Below, in pieces: positions 1 to 6,097 of a stretch of 17,917 nucleotides of DNA. The DNA is from Syntrophaceae bacterium UBA2188 (GTDB lineage: Bacteria > Desulfobacterota > BSN033 > UBA1163), in assembly GCA_002327985.1 (NCBI GenBank), contig DCVM01000046.1, forward strand, positions 1 to 17,917, written 5' to 3'. A program made the position numbers and the translations under genes. The notes under the pieces are model-generated. The model ran no database searches. It was not told the origin of the DNA and was given only the letters and a program-made list of their open reading frames with translations. Within the stretch, counting starts at the first letter, position 1. Each line of letters opens with the position of its first letter.

Positions 1-47
1 GGCCTCTCACGTCGGTAACATGGGTTCGAATCCCGTTGGGACCACCA
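1..47 (+). tRNA. tRNA-Glu (CTC), 3' part, cut by window start
   Basis: The sequence starts inside the 5' strand of the anticodon stem. The 7-nt anticodon loop is at 4-10 (CTCTCAC) with anticodon CTC at 6-8, which reads the Glu codon GAG. The 3' strand of the anticodon stem is 11-15, the T stem is 20-24 paired with 32-36 around the loop TTCGAAT (25-31), the 3' acceptor strand is 37-43, the discriminator is A44, and an encoded CCA is at 45-47. The loop and the GGTAAC variable region match the usual bacterial tRNA-Glu pattern. The D arm and 5' acceptor strand lie outside the window. Confidence 0.93.
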
Positions 48-56
48 GACAAAAAC

Positions 57-91
57 AAGGGGTTAGTCGATTGGCCTAACCCTTTATTTTT
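57..91 (+). terminator. Intrinsic terminator of tRNA-Glu
   Basis: GGGTTAG (60-66) pairs perfectly with CTAACCC (76-82), and the stem can be extended by A-T pairs at its base. It is followed by a T-rich run at 83-91. It starts 10 nt after the tRNA CCA end, as expected for a rho-independent terminator. Confidence 0.85.
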
Positions 92-137
92 GTCCAATGC
101 CCACAAGGTACCCATTTGAAATCAAATTTAGGCTTTT

Positions 138-166
138 TTGACCGCTATTTGGTTCAGAGGTCAATA
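138..166 (+). promoter_or_regulatory. Possible promoter of the selenoprotein gene
   Basis: A TTGACC box at 138-143 and a weak TCAATA box at 161-166 are 17 nt apart, 57 nt upstream of the first possible start codon. The same segment holds a 6-bp inverted repeat, TTGACC (138-143) and GGTCAA (159-164), which could be an operator. The -10 match is poor, so this is tentative. Confidence 0.35.
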
Positions 167-222
167 GCTACTGAATGATCAAATATTCTGACTCATAGGG
201 CGGGGAAATCTAAAGGGCTTGG

Positions 223-1362
223 ATGGGGGTTATTATGGCGGCAAACATTTATGAAAGATTGGCTGAACATTTAGACAATCTGCCAGGAGGTTTCCCACGG
301 ACTGAAAGTGGTGTGGAAATGCGAATTCTACGCCGGCTCTTTACCCCTGAAAACGCTAAACTTGCGGTCCGCCTAACATTGATCCCCGAGGAACCACGAG
401 TGATTGCTCGCCGAGCCAAGATCCCAGTCGAGGAGGCTTCCCAACGATTAGAGGAGATGGTTAAGGCTGGCCTCATCTCCGGAGTCTATCCAAAGAGCAA
501 ATCACCTTTGTACATGGCCCAACAGTTCCTCATCGGCTTCTGGGAAGGTCAGGTGAATAGGCTGAGCCGAGAACTTATCCAAGACTTCGAAGAGTACCTG
601 CCGTTCTACACCGAACAAAACATTGGACCAGGAGTTCCCCAACTAAGAACGATCCCCGTAGGGAAGAGTATCAGCACGCAAACGGAGGTGATGCTCTATG
701 AGCAGGCAGAGGAACTGGTGCGGACCCACAAAACATTTGCTGTGGCCAATTGCATTTGCCGGCAGGAGATGCGCATCATGGGTAAAGGTTGTGAGAAGCC
801 TGAGGAGAGCTGCCTGAGCTTTGGAACGGCAGCTAAAATCATGGTGCGTACTGGTAGGGGCCGGCCCATTAGCATGGAGGAAGCCCTGGCGATCCTCCGA
901 CATGCCGAGGAAATCGGACTTATCCTGCAACCATCCAACGCTCAGAGAGCCTCTTTTATCTGAACCTGTTGTGGCTGTTGCTGCGGCGTGCTCCGCAGTA
1001 TTAAACGCTATCCTAATCCGGCCAGTCTAGTGTCTAGCCCTTTTGTGGCGAGCCTCAATACCGAAACATGCAAAGGTTGTGGAACTTGTGTCAAGCGCTG
1101 TGAGATGGAAGCCCTTTCTATAGACAGTAAGAAGGCGGTCTTGGATTTGAATAGGTGCATCGGTTGCGGTTTGTGTGTGAACACTTGTCCCACCGACTCG
1201 CTCTCTCTCTTGCGCAAGCCCAAAGCGAAACAGCCCTATGTTCCGAAGGATATCGTGGAAACCAATATCAAGCTCGGGAAAGCTCGAGGCAAGCTAGGGG
1301 TAAGTAAGATGATAGGGATGAAGGTCAGGTCGAAGCTGGACCGATTGTTAGCATCTCAGTAG
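223..1362 (+). CDS. Selenocysteine-containing HTH / dicluster 4Fe-4S protein
   Basis: A single 379-residue reading frame, with TGA at codon 247 (961-963) read as selenocysteine and TAG as the true stop. Residues about 55-90 look like a winged-helix domain. Residues 177-197 hold CxC and two more Cys (C177, C179, C190, C197), a likely metal site. Sec247 is followed by TCCGCCCG (C249, C250, C252-C254). The C-terminal part has two classic 4Fe-4S motifs: C283/C286/C289/C293 and C312/C315/C318/C322. From memory of related ferredoxin-like proteins, Cys is usual at the position of Sec247. The likely role is cytoplasmic electron transfer or redox sensing; partners are unknown. The second half has no start of its own with a ribosome site. 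Start is ATG 223 (AGGG at 214-217) or ATG 235; I could not decide. The alternative is a pseudogene with a nonsense mutation or a sequencing error, but the intact downstream frame and the stem-loop after the TGA argue against that. Confidence 0.82.
961..1000 (+). promoter_or_regulatory. In-frame UGA with bacterial SECIS-like stem-loop
   Basis: Downstream of TGA (961-963), 979-986 pairs with 993-1000 (TGCTGCGG with CCGCAGTA: seven Watson-Crick pairs and one G-U). The apical hexaloop CGTGCT is at 987-992. The distance from UGA to the loop is 23 nt, and G is the second loop base, followed by U. Bacterial SECIS elements recognised by SelB are known to lie directly after the UGA, with a short stem and a G among the first loop bases. 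I see no bulged U like that of the E. coli fdhF element, so the match is good but not complete. Confidence 0.72.
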
Positions 1363-1678
1363 ATAAGGGGCTTTGTTCGTCATAGGCATTGCCACTCATT
1401 TGAACATATGCATTACAAAATATAAGAAGTGTCCACTGACCGAGGGTGAGAAGAGCCTGTAGCTTACTTTAGGGGTATCTCTTATTTCAATCACAGACCA
1501 ATAGAATTCATTGCTATCCCACTACCTGAATTCTCCTAAGAAAACACTCTCGCCCTTTTTCAATCTCCCCAGAAAATCTTTTTTTTAAGAAACAATATGG
1601 CAGGGATTTATGATTTTCGGAGTTAAACCATTTTCAGAGACAAGGCTTTAGAGCGGCCTTTGTTCAAAGGAGGAAAGA
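1363..1678. other. Intergenic region with one inverted repeat
   Basis: No gene is visible in these 316 bases. A perfect 7-bp inverted repeat, AGAATTC (1503-1509) and GAATTCT (1528-1534), spans an 18-nt loop. No clear terminator follows the selenoprotein gene. The right end carries a strong Shine-Dalgarno sequence, AAAGGAGG at 1666-1673, for the next gene. A promoter for that gene must lie here, but no convincing box pair was found. Confidence 0.5.
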
Positions 1679-2698
1679 ATGAAGACCGAGATAATGATTT
1701 GCACGATCCTTCTTTTGTTATCTGCATTCACAGGGATTGTCTTTGGAGGGACAGAGGGAACTATGAACACTTTTTATGGCACAGGTACTGGGGCCAGTAC
1801 AACCGGAGATGATGACTATGATACCTTCATAGGTGCCTATGCCGGTTTCAACAACACCATCGGTTCCAACAACACCTCCCTGGGATTTGCTACCGGCTAT
1901 AACAACATCACTGGTTCTGGAAACATCTTCCTTGGCTATACAGCAGGGTATGATGAGACAGGCTCAAACAAACTCTATATAGACAACTCAGATACCTCTG
2001 CCCCCCTCATTTATGGTGAGTTTGGTAATCGAATATTGACCATAAATGGAAACCTTGAGGTGATAGGCCCTTACCAGGGACTGGTCTATCTATCAAACAC
2101 CACCGCTGACAACACGGACAAAGGATCCCGAATGGTCTTAAACCACTATTCAAACGCCCAATTGCCGGTTTACCTTTTTGGGGTATACTCGGGTCTAACG
2201 GATAACTTTGTTGCCTTTGGGGGGGGAGCCCTCATCGGCAATGCGGCCACCCAGCTTGACCTCTTCACCGCTCCGAATACCACCACCCCTGCGGGATACC
2301 CGAGACTAACCATCATTGGTAATGGGTATGTGGGGATTGGGACCCAGACACCGAGTTATCCTCTACAAATGGCTGGAGGCGCTTACACGGACGGGACCGA
2401 TTGGTTCAGTGCATCGAGCCAGGAGTACAAGGAGGAGATTGAGGCCCTGAGCACGAGGGAGGCTCTGGAGGCAATCCAGGAACTCAACCCTGTGAAATAT
2501 GCGTATAAAACCAACCGGGCAGAGAAACGGGTGGGTTTTATTGCTGAGGATGTCCCTGATCTGGTTGCTACGCAGGATTGGAAGGGACTGAGCCCAATTG
2601 ACATTGTAGCGGTTTTGGCAAAGGTAGTTCAGGAACAGCAGAAGACGATTTCAACTTTGAGAGAGGAATTGAATGAACTGAAGGGAAAAGTGAGGTAA
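1679..2698 (+). CDS. Exported beta-roll protein with C-terminal peptidase S74 chaperone domain
   Basis: 339 residues. Residues 1-23 form a signal peptide (Lys, then a hydrophobic run ending at FGG). Residues about 45-105 contain repeats of the AG(F/Y)NNT-G-NN-LG type, rich in Gly and Asn, typical of trimeric beta-roll or tail-fibre-like stalks. Residues about 240-339 look like an intramolecular chaperone auto-processing (peptidase S74) domain. The segment from S246 to K251 followed by EEI aligns with the S-D-x-R-x-K motif of phage tailspikes, so self-cleavage before S246 is predicted with K251 as catalytic partner. The conserved GFIAEDVP motif follows, and the protein ends in a coiled coil (about 310-338). 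In phage proteins the released domain trimerises and folds the stalk. Here there are no phage genes nearby and a signal peptide is present, so a trimeric cell-surface fibre is more likely. The start is set by AAAGGAGG 5 nt upstream. Confidence 0.82.
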   Translation: MKTEIMICTILLLLSAFTGIVFGGTEGTMNTFYGTGTGASTTGDDDYDTFIGAYAGFNNTIGSNNTSLGFATGYNNITGSGNIFLGYTAGYDETGSNKLYIDNSDTSAPLIYGEFGNRILTINGNLEVIGPYQGLVYLSNTTADNTDKGSRMVLNHYSNAQLPVYLFGVYSGLTDNFVAFGGGALIGNAATQLDLFTAPNTTTPAGYPRLTIIGNGYVGIGTQTPSYPLQMAGGAYTDGTDWFSASSQEYKEEIEALSTREALEAIQELNPVKYAYKTNRAEKRVGFIAEDVPDLVATQDWKGLSPIDIVAVLAKVVQEQQKTISTLREELNELKGKVR

Positions 2699-2751
2699 AC
2701 AAGAAGCAGTAGGAAAGTGTTTGGAAGTGAGGTGATGAGAGGTTAATTTTA

Positions 2752-2781
2752 GGCAGGGTTAGAAATGGCCCTACTTTTTTT
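2752..2781 (+). terminator. Possible terminator after the S74 gene
   Basis: AGGG (2755-2758) pairs with CCCT (2769-2772), with an outer G-C pair across one mismatch, and a run of seven T follows at 2775-2781. The stem is short, so confidence is modest. Confidence 0.45.
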
Positions 2782-2792
2782 ATTATCTACAT

Positions 2793-2845
2793 TTCTACTC
2801 ATAGTAGTTGATTCTACTATTCCTCGCTGTCTGAGGATCAGTAGA
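2793..2845 (+). other. Structured non-coding segment with alternating CTACT/AGTAG units
   Basis: CTACT occurs at 2795-2799 and 2814-2818, and AGTAG at 2803-2807 and 2840-2844. Neighbouring units can pair in mutually exclusive ways. The strongest hairpin joins TCTACT (2813-2818) to AGTAGA (2840-2845) and TCCTC (2821-2825) to GAGGA (2833-2837) across a 2x2 internal loop, with a 7-nt apical loop. It lies about 200 nt upstream of the next gene, in a 354-base non-coding gap (2699-3052). The short open frame in this gap has no coding character. Confidence 0.45.
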
Positions 2846-3052
2846 TGCATGTATCCCTATATCTCAACCATATCTTTGGTTTTTTGTGCCCGCTGCAATC
2901 AATGAAAAGTTTGACAAAATTGGACATGATATGGATTTCGGATCAGTCTTCCCAGATCTTTTCTTTTATAAATTTAGGAATTTCAATGAGTTGCAATTTT
3001 ATTAAAAAGGCATTGTATTTGCATGTAATTTTTTAACAGAAGGATTTGGCCT

Positions 3053-3817
3053 ATGAATGTACGTCTCCCCATGTTGATAGTATTTTCCATTTTCCTCTAT
3101 TTCTTTTTCGTTCAAATCCACCCATGCCTTGGTCAACCATCTCCTCTATTGGCCAAGAATGAAGAAGGGGTTCATCAAAAAGAAGATTCAAGAGAGGGAC
3201 CTCCTCCAGACATCGAGGAATATGAGAAGGCGAAGCTCGCCAAAATGAAACGAAACATTGGGAGACGGTTTTTGACTGTCAAGAAAATAAACCCGGCAGA
3301 ATTCTACGAATCCCCAGATGATTCAGCAAGAAGATTAAGTATCAAAAGAGAAAAAGAAGGTTTTGTGATTCTGGAAGTGGTTCAGAATCCATTGGGGACG
3401 ATGAATTTCTATCAGGTCAAATTTGATACAGGTCAAATCGGTTACTTAAACGCAGATGGGAACTATCTGGAGATAAAAATGAAGGAAGGGGGTCTCATTT
3501 CCATTCCAAGGAGGACAGGCGCAAAGAAAAAAAGTTTTGGTCGATCCAACACTCGCGCTGTTGAGGCGATCGATCTGGTGAAGAATCATCCAACTCCTGC
3601 TGGGTCTGTTGAAAAGAGGATGACGAACGAAAAGGGAAAATCTTTTCCGTATCCGACATGGAGATATGAGGCCAAGGAGATTGGAGGAAAGAAATTTCGT
3701 GTCTTCCAATATGTGGAGGAGCGAAGCGCTCTTCCCTTTGTCAGGACGTGGACGGTTGATCTTTCAACAGGGAAGGTCATGCCCGAAAATAGGGCTGCCA
3801 AGGAGATGTACCGGTAA
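3053..3817 (+). CDS. Exported protein with possible SH3-like domain, function unknown
   Basis: 254 residues, not recognised as a named family. Residues 1-27 form a signal peptide with a long aromatic hydrophobic core, probably cut after CLG; there is no proper lipobox. Residues about 50-70 are charged. Residues about 72-142 (RFLTVKKINPAEFYESPDD to GYLNADGNYLEI) have the spacing of a bacterial SH3-like fold, which often binds cell-wall peptides. A basic, low-complexity linker follows (about 150-165), then a C-terminal domain rich in aromatic residues ending in a WTVDLSTGKV stretch. It probably acts in the periplasm. A ribosome site, AGAAGGA, lies 8 nt before the ATG. It converges on the minus-strand gene at 3843 with only 25 bases between, and no terminator was found there. 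Confidence 0.7.
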   Translation: MNVRLPMLIVFSIFLYFFFVQIHPCLGQPSPLLAKNEEGVHQKEDSREGPPPDIEEYEKAKLAKMKRNIGRRFLTVKKINPAEFYESPDDSARRLSIKREKEGFVILEVVQNPLGTMNFYQVKFDTGQIGYLNADGNYLEIKMKEGGLISIPRRTGAKKKSFGRSNTRAVEAIDLVKNHPTPAGSVEKRMTNEKGKSFPYPTWRYEAKEIGGKKFRVFQYVEERSALPFVRTWTVDLSTGKVMPENRAAKEMYR

Positions 3818-3842
3818 TTCAATATATTAGTGGGCGCAAAGG

Positions 3843-4124
3843 TTAAAGTTCAGAGATGGTATCTTCTATCTTTTTTTGGAGAGTTTCATCAATATTGCCT
3901 TTTCTCCACTCCCAACTGGCTTCGATTTCCGTTCGAACCAATTCTACTTCCTTGACCCTGCCTTTTTTAGAAAGGGTGAAGATGTAAGAGAAATCCATTT
4001 TTCTCATCCGTTCGATATTAACATCAGGATCCTTTCCCTGGATTAAACTCTCGACTAAGCGCTTCACCTCGCCTTTATCATCAAAAATGCTGGCTCCATC
4101 AAAACGATTAAATTGAGGGGGCAT
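3843..4124 (-). CDS. Small protein of unknown function
   Basis: 93 residues, no family recognised. The sequence is charged, with no signal peptide, membrane segment or Cys. A segment at about 47-66 (FSYIFTLSKKGRVKEVELVR) looks like a beta-hairpin, and the C-terminus is probably helical. GGAGG upstream of the ATG supports the start. It is the last gene of the minus-strand run that includes the thiolase and its DUF35 partner, 88 bases after the latter, with a strong palindrome between them. Co-transcription is therefore uncertain, and nothing in the sequence shows its function. Confidence 0.6.
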   Translation of the reverse strand: MPPQFNRFDGASIFDDKGEVKRLVESLIQGKDPDVNIERMRKMDFSYIFTLSKKGRVKEVELVRTEIEASWEWRKGNIDETLQKKIEDTISEL

Positions 4125-4150
4125 TGGTCACCTTCGCCTCCAAATTCAAA

Positions 4151-4202
4151 TGCCCCTCACCCAAGCCTTCCCATCCTACCTACCGGCAGAGGGAGAGGGG
4201 CA
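4151..4202. repeat. Long imperfect palindrome in intergenic gap
   Basis: TGCCCCTC (4151-4158) pairs perfectly with GAGGGGCA (4195-4202), and after one A-A mismatch CCC (4160-4162) pairs with GGG (4191-4193). That is 11 pairs around a 28-nt loop. The style (CCCCTCACCC, then GGGAGAGGGG) resembles REP-like palindromes common between bacterial genes. It could also stabilise the 3' end of the DUF35 gene transcript or weakly terminate it; there is no T run on either strand. Confidence 0.6.
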
Positions 4203-4212
4203 GTGAAGGGGG

Positions 4213-4626
4213 TCAGGCTTTTATAATCTCGAAGGAGAGCTGACCATCGTCATATTTGAGAGGCCTAATCGTCACATCCATCCCCACCTTCACATCTTCA
4301 GGCTTTATGTCCTTTGCAAGCCGTGCGAACAACTTCTGGCCACCGCCAAAATCAACAACACCCATCGTATAAGGAGGATCCGATTCGAAGCCAAACGGCG
4401 CATAATAGGCAGTGGTAAAAGTCTCAAGTTTACCTTTCTTTGGCATCTCGAACCAGTCCATATTCTTTGAGAAACATTTTGCGCAGTCAGCCCTCGGGGG
4501 AAAGAACTTGGCACTGCAATCTTTACAAACAGTTCCTGCCACCTTGCCTTCTGCAAGAAGATCGACAAACTTTGCCGTCTTGGTCACGGCCGTAAAGCTT
4601 TTTCTTCCAAATTTTTCGAAACCCAT
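4213..4626 (-). CDS. Zn-ribbon/OB-fold protein (DUF35 family), thiolase partner
   Basis: 137 residues, usual length for the family. The N-terminal rubredoxin-like Zn ribbon has C34-x2-C37 and C48-x2-C51. An OB fold follows (about residues 65-137) with the typical pattern GKLETFTTAYYAP, PYTMGVVDFGGGQKLFARL and VKVGMDVTIRP. Members of this family form complexes with SCP2-type thiolases or acetoacetyl-CoA/HMG-CoA enzymes, where they may channel acyl-CoA intermediates; some are needed for activity. Here it follows the thiolase gene on the same strand, which fits that role. GGGAGGT lies 5 nt upstream of the ATG. The 182-base gap to the thiolase is long for a tight pair and holds short repeats. Confidence 0.9.
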   Translation of the reverse strand: MGFEKFGRKSFTAVTKTAKFVDLLAEGKVAGTVCKDCSAKFFPPRADCAKCFSKNMDWFEMPKKGKLETFTTAYYAPFGFESDPPYTMGVVDFGGGQKLFARLAKDIKPEDVKVGMDVTIRPLKYDDGQLSFEIIKA

Positions 4627-4659
4627 ATTTTACCTCCCTGGAAAATAATCAATGCAAAA

Positions 4660-4800
4660 TGTGCAGTTAGCAATTGTCAATTAGCAGTGAAATAAAACAG
4701 GATCACTATCATCGAATTGAAAACCTTCTATTTTCATCCATTCATCATTATTTATTGACATATTGGACATTGCTCATTGAGCATTGCTGATTTTGTATTG
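4660..4800. repeat. A/T-rich spacer with short repeats and a palindrome
   Basis: This gap between the thiolase and its partner holds TTAGCA twice around CAATTG (about 4667-4686) and a perfect 13-base palindrome, TGCTCATTGAGCA (4771-4783). The text is of low complexity and has no coding character. It may be a remnant of a dispersed repeat; I cannot test copy number. Confidence 0.35.
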
Positions 4801-4808
4801 ATCTTTTC

Positions 4809-5993
4809 TCATTCTCTGCCAAAGATTGTAACGTTGCCATAGAGTCCAACGCCACCAATGTTGTGCACCAAACCAATATCCGGTTCGCCAGCAACCTGCA
4901 TGGGGCCGGCCTCACCACGGAGCTGTAAGACGATGGTTCGGATCTGGGACCCACCCGTGGCACCAATGGGATGGCCTTTAGAAAGGAGTCCCCCATCAAC
5001 GTTTACAGGAATTTTTCCTTCTTTATAGGTCGCCTTTTCTCGAACCAGTTGCTTTCCCTCTCCCACTGGTGCGAATCCAAGACCCTCGTAGGCCATGATC
5101 TCTGCAATGGTGAAACAGTCATGAACTTCGGCTACCTTAACGTCTTTTGCCGAGATTCCAGCCATCTTGTAAGCCTGGGCGGATGCTGCATAGCCCACGC
5201 TTAAACCTTTTGTAAAATCGGGTCTGGCTGCCATGTTGACGGCTTCTGATGCTGCTCCGATACCGATGATCCAAACTGGTTTCTTAGATAGGGTTTTTGC
5301 TTTTTCAGCATTTGCAAGGATGATACAGGAACTACCATCCGCGTTGGCGCAGCAGTCACCTACCCGGAGTGGCCATGCGACGGGCCCCGCCATTTTTGCT
5401 TCTGGGTCACCCTGCTTAAAGTCCTCTGGTTTTACGGGTTTTCTGTAGACGGCCCTTTCATTGATGACGCCATAGGTGGATGCCTTGATCCTGACCTTCA
5501 TGAGATCATCGTGAGTCAATCCATGGTTGGCCATGTAAGCCTGTGCATAAAGGGCATAATAGGCTGGCATCATGGTTCCGAAGGGTGCCTCCCACTGGAT
5601 GTCGGCGCCTCTGCCCATTCTCTCTTGGGATTCTGCAGAGGTGATCTCGGACATCTTCTGGAACCCCAGGACAACGACCACGTCGTGGAGGCCGGATTTA
5701 ATCATGCCGTAACCTACTTTCACACCCGTGCTACTCGATGAACAAACGCTCTCCACATAAAATGTGGGCTGCGGAATAAGGCCCAGATATTCTGCGAGAA
5801 CACCCGCCGGAGAGCGTTGTTTGTCATATTCAGGGGCCGAACAAAAAATGGAGGCATCCACCTCTTTTTGGGTAATCCCCGCATTTTGCATGGCTTCTCT
5901 GAAGGCCTCAAAGGCCAGTTCCCGAATAGACCCCTCATAACCTCTGACGAAGCTACTCTGGCCCACCCCAATGACCGCTACCTCTTTTTTCAT
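4809..5993 (-). CDS. Thiolase of the SCP-x / SCP2-thiolase type
   Basis: 394 residues, full length for a thiolase. The nucleophile is C84 in SVCSSSSTG. H291 in the VHDCF motif and H341 in GHPIGATGG are in the positions of the catalytic His residues. The last motif is VHNIGGVG (H377) instead of the CxG of classical thiolases, which is characteristic of the SCP2/SCP-x branch. The reaction is cleavage of 3-ketoacyl-CoA with CoA, or the reverse Claisen condensation, in the cytoplasm. Enzymes of this branch often need a DUF35 partner, present just downstream. The start is fixed by AAGGAGG upstream of the ATG. It lies 104 bases after mltG on the same strand. Substrate chain length cannot be told from the sequence. 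Confidence 0.9.
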   Translation of the reverse strand: MKKEVAVIGVGQSSFVRGYEGSIRELAFEAFREAMQNAGITQKEVDASIFCSAPEYDKQRSPAGVLAEYLGLIPQPTFYVESVCSSSSTGVKVGYGMIKSGLHDVVVVLGFQKMSEITSAESQERMGRGADIQWEAPFGTMMPAYYALYAQAYMANHGLTHDDLMKVRIKASTYGVINERAVYRKPVKPEDFKQGDPEAKMAGPVAWPLRVGDCCANADGSSCIILANAEKAKTLSKKPVWIIGIGAASEAVNMAARPDFTKGLSVGYAASAQAYKMAGISAKDVKVAEVHDCFTIAEIMAYEGLGFAPVGEGKQLVREKATYKEGKIPVNVDGGLLSKGHPIGATGGSQIRTIVLQLRGEAGPMQVAGEPDIGLVHNIGGVGLYGNVTIFGRE

Positions 5994-6010
5994 TCAATTC
6001 CTCCTTTTTC

Positions 6011-6052
6011 CCTTCACCTCACTTTCTTCCTCTCTGGTGAGGAAGGTGAAGG
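6011..6052. repeat. Two-part hairpin between mltG and the thiolase gene
   Basis: CCTTCACC (6011-6018) pairs perfectly with GGTGAAGG (6045-6052), and TTCCTC (6027-6032) pairs with GAGGAA (6039-6044) inside it, with an 8-nt bulge at 6019-6026. In the direction of transcription (minus), it ends a few bases before the thiolase Shine-Dalgarno sequence, so it could affect translation start or RNA stability. It may be related to the pyrimidine-rich palindrome at 4151-4202. Confidence 0.5.
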
Positions 6053-6097
6053 AAAACAACAATAATTAATAAGTAGTCCATTAACATAAACGGAAGA

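Noticed and set aside
988..1362. Separate small ferredoxin gene starting at GTG 988
   Set aside because: It is in the same frame as 223-963, has no ribosome site before GTG 988, and would lose the CCGCCCG motif. Read-through of one UGA explains both parts better.
1..2698. Mobile element or prophage inserted at the tRNA-Glu 3' end
   Set aside because: A tail-fibre-like domain lies close to a tRNA end, but there is no integrase, no repeat of the tRNA end in the window and no other phage gene.
2845..3036. 63-residue open frame on the plus strand
   Set aside because: No ribosome site, no recognisable domain, and its start overlaps the hairpin at 2813-2845. It looks like chance in A/T-rich DNA.
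4748..4999. 83-residue minus-strand open frame over the end of the thiolase gene
   Set aside because: Most of it is the thiolase gene read in another frame, and the remainder is low-complexity spacer text.
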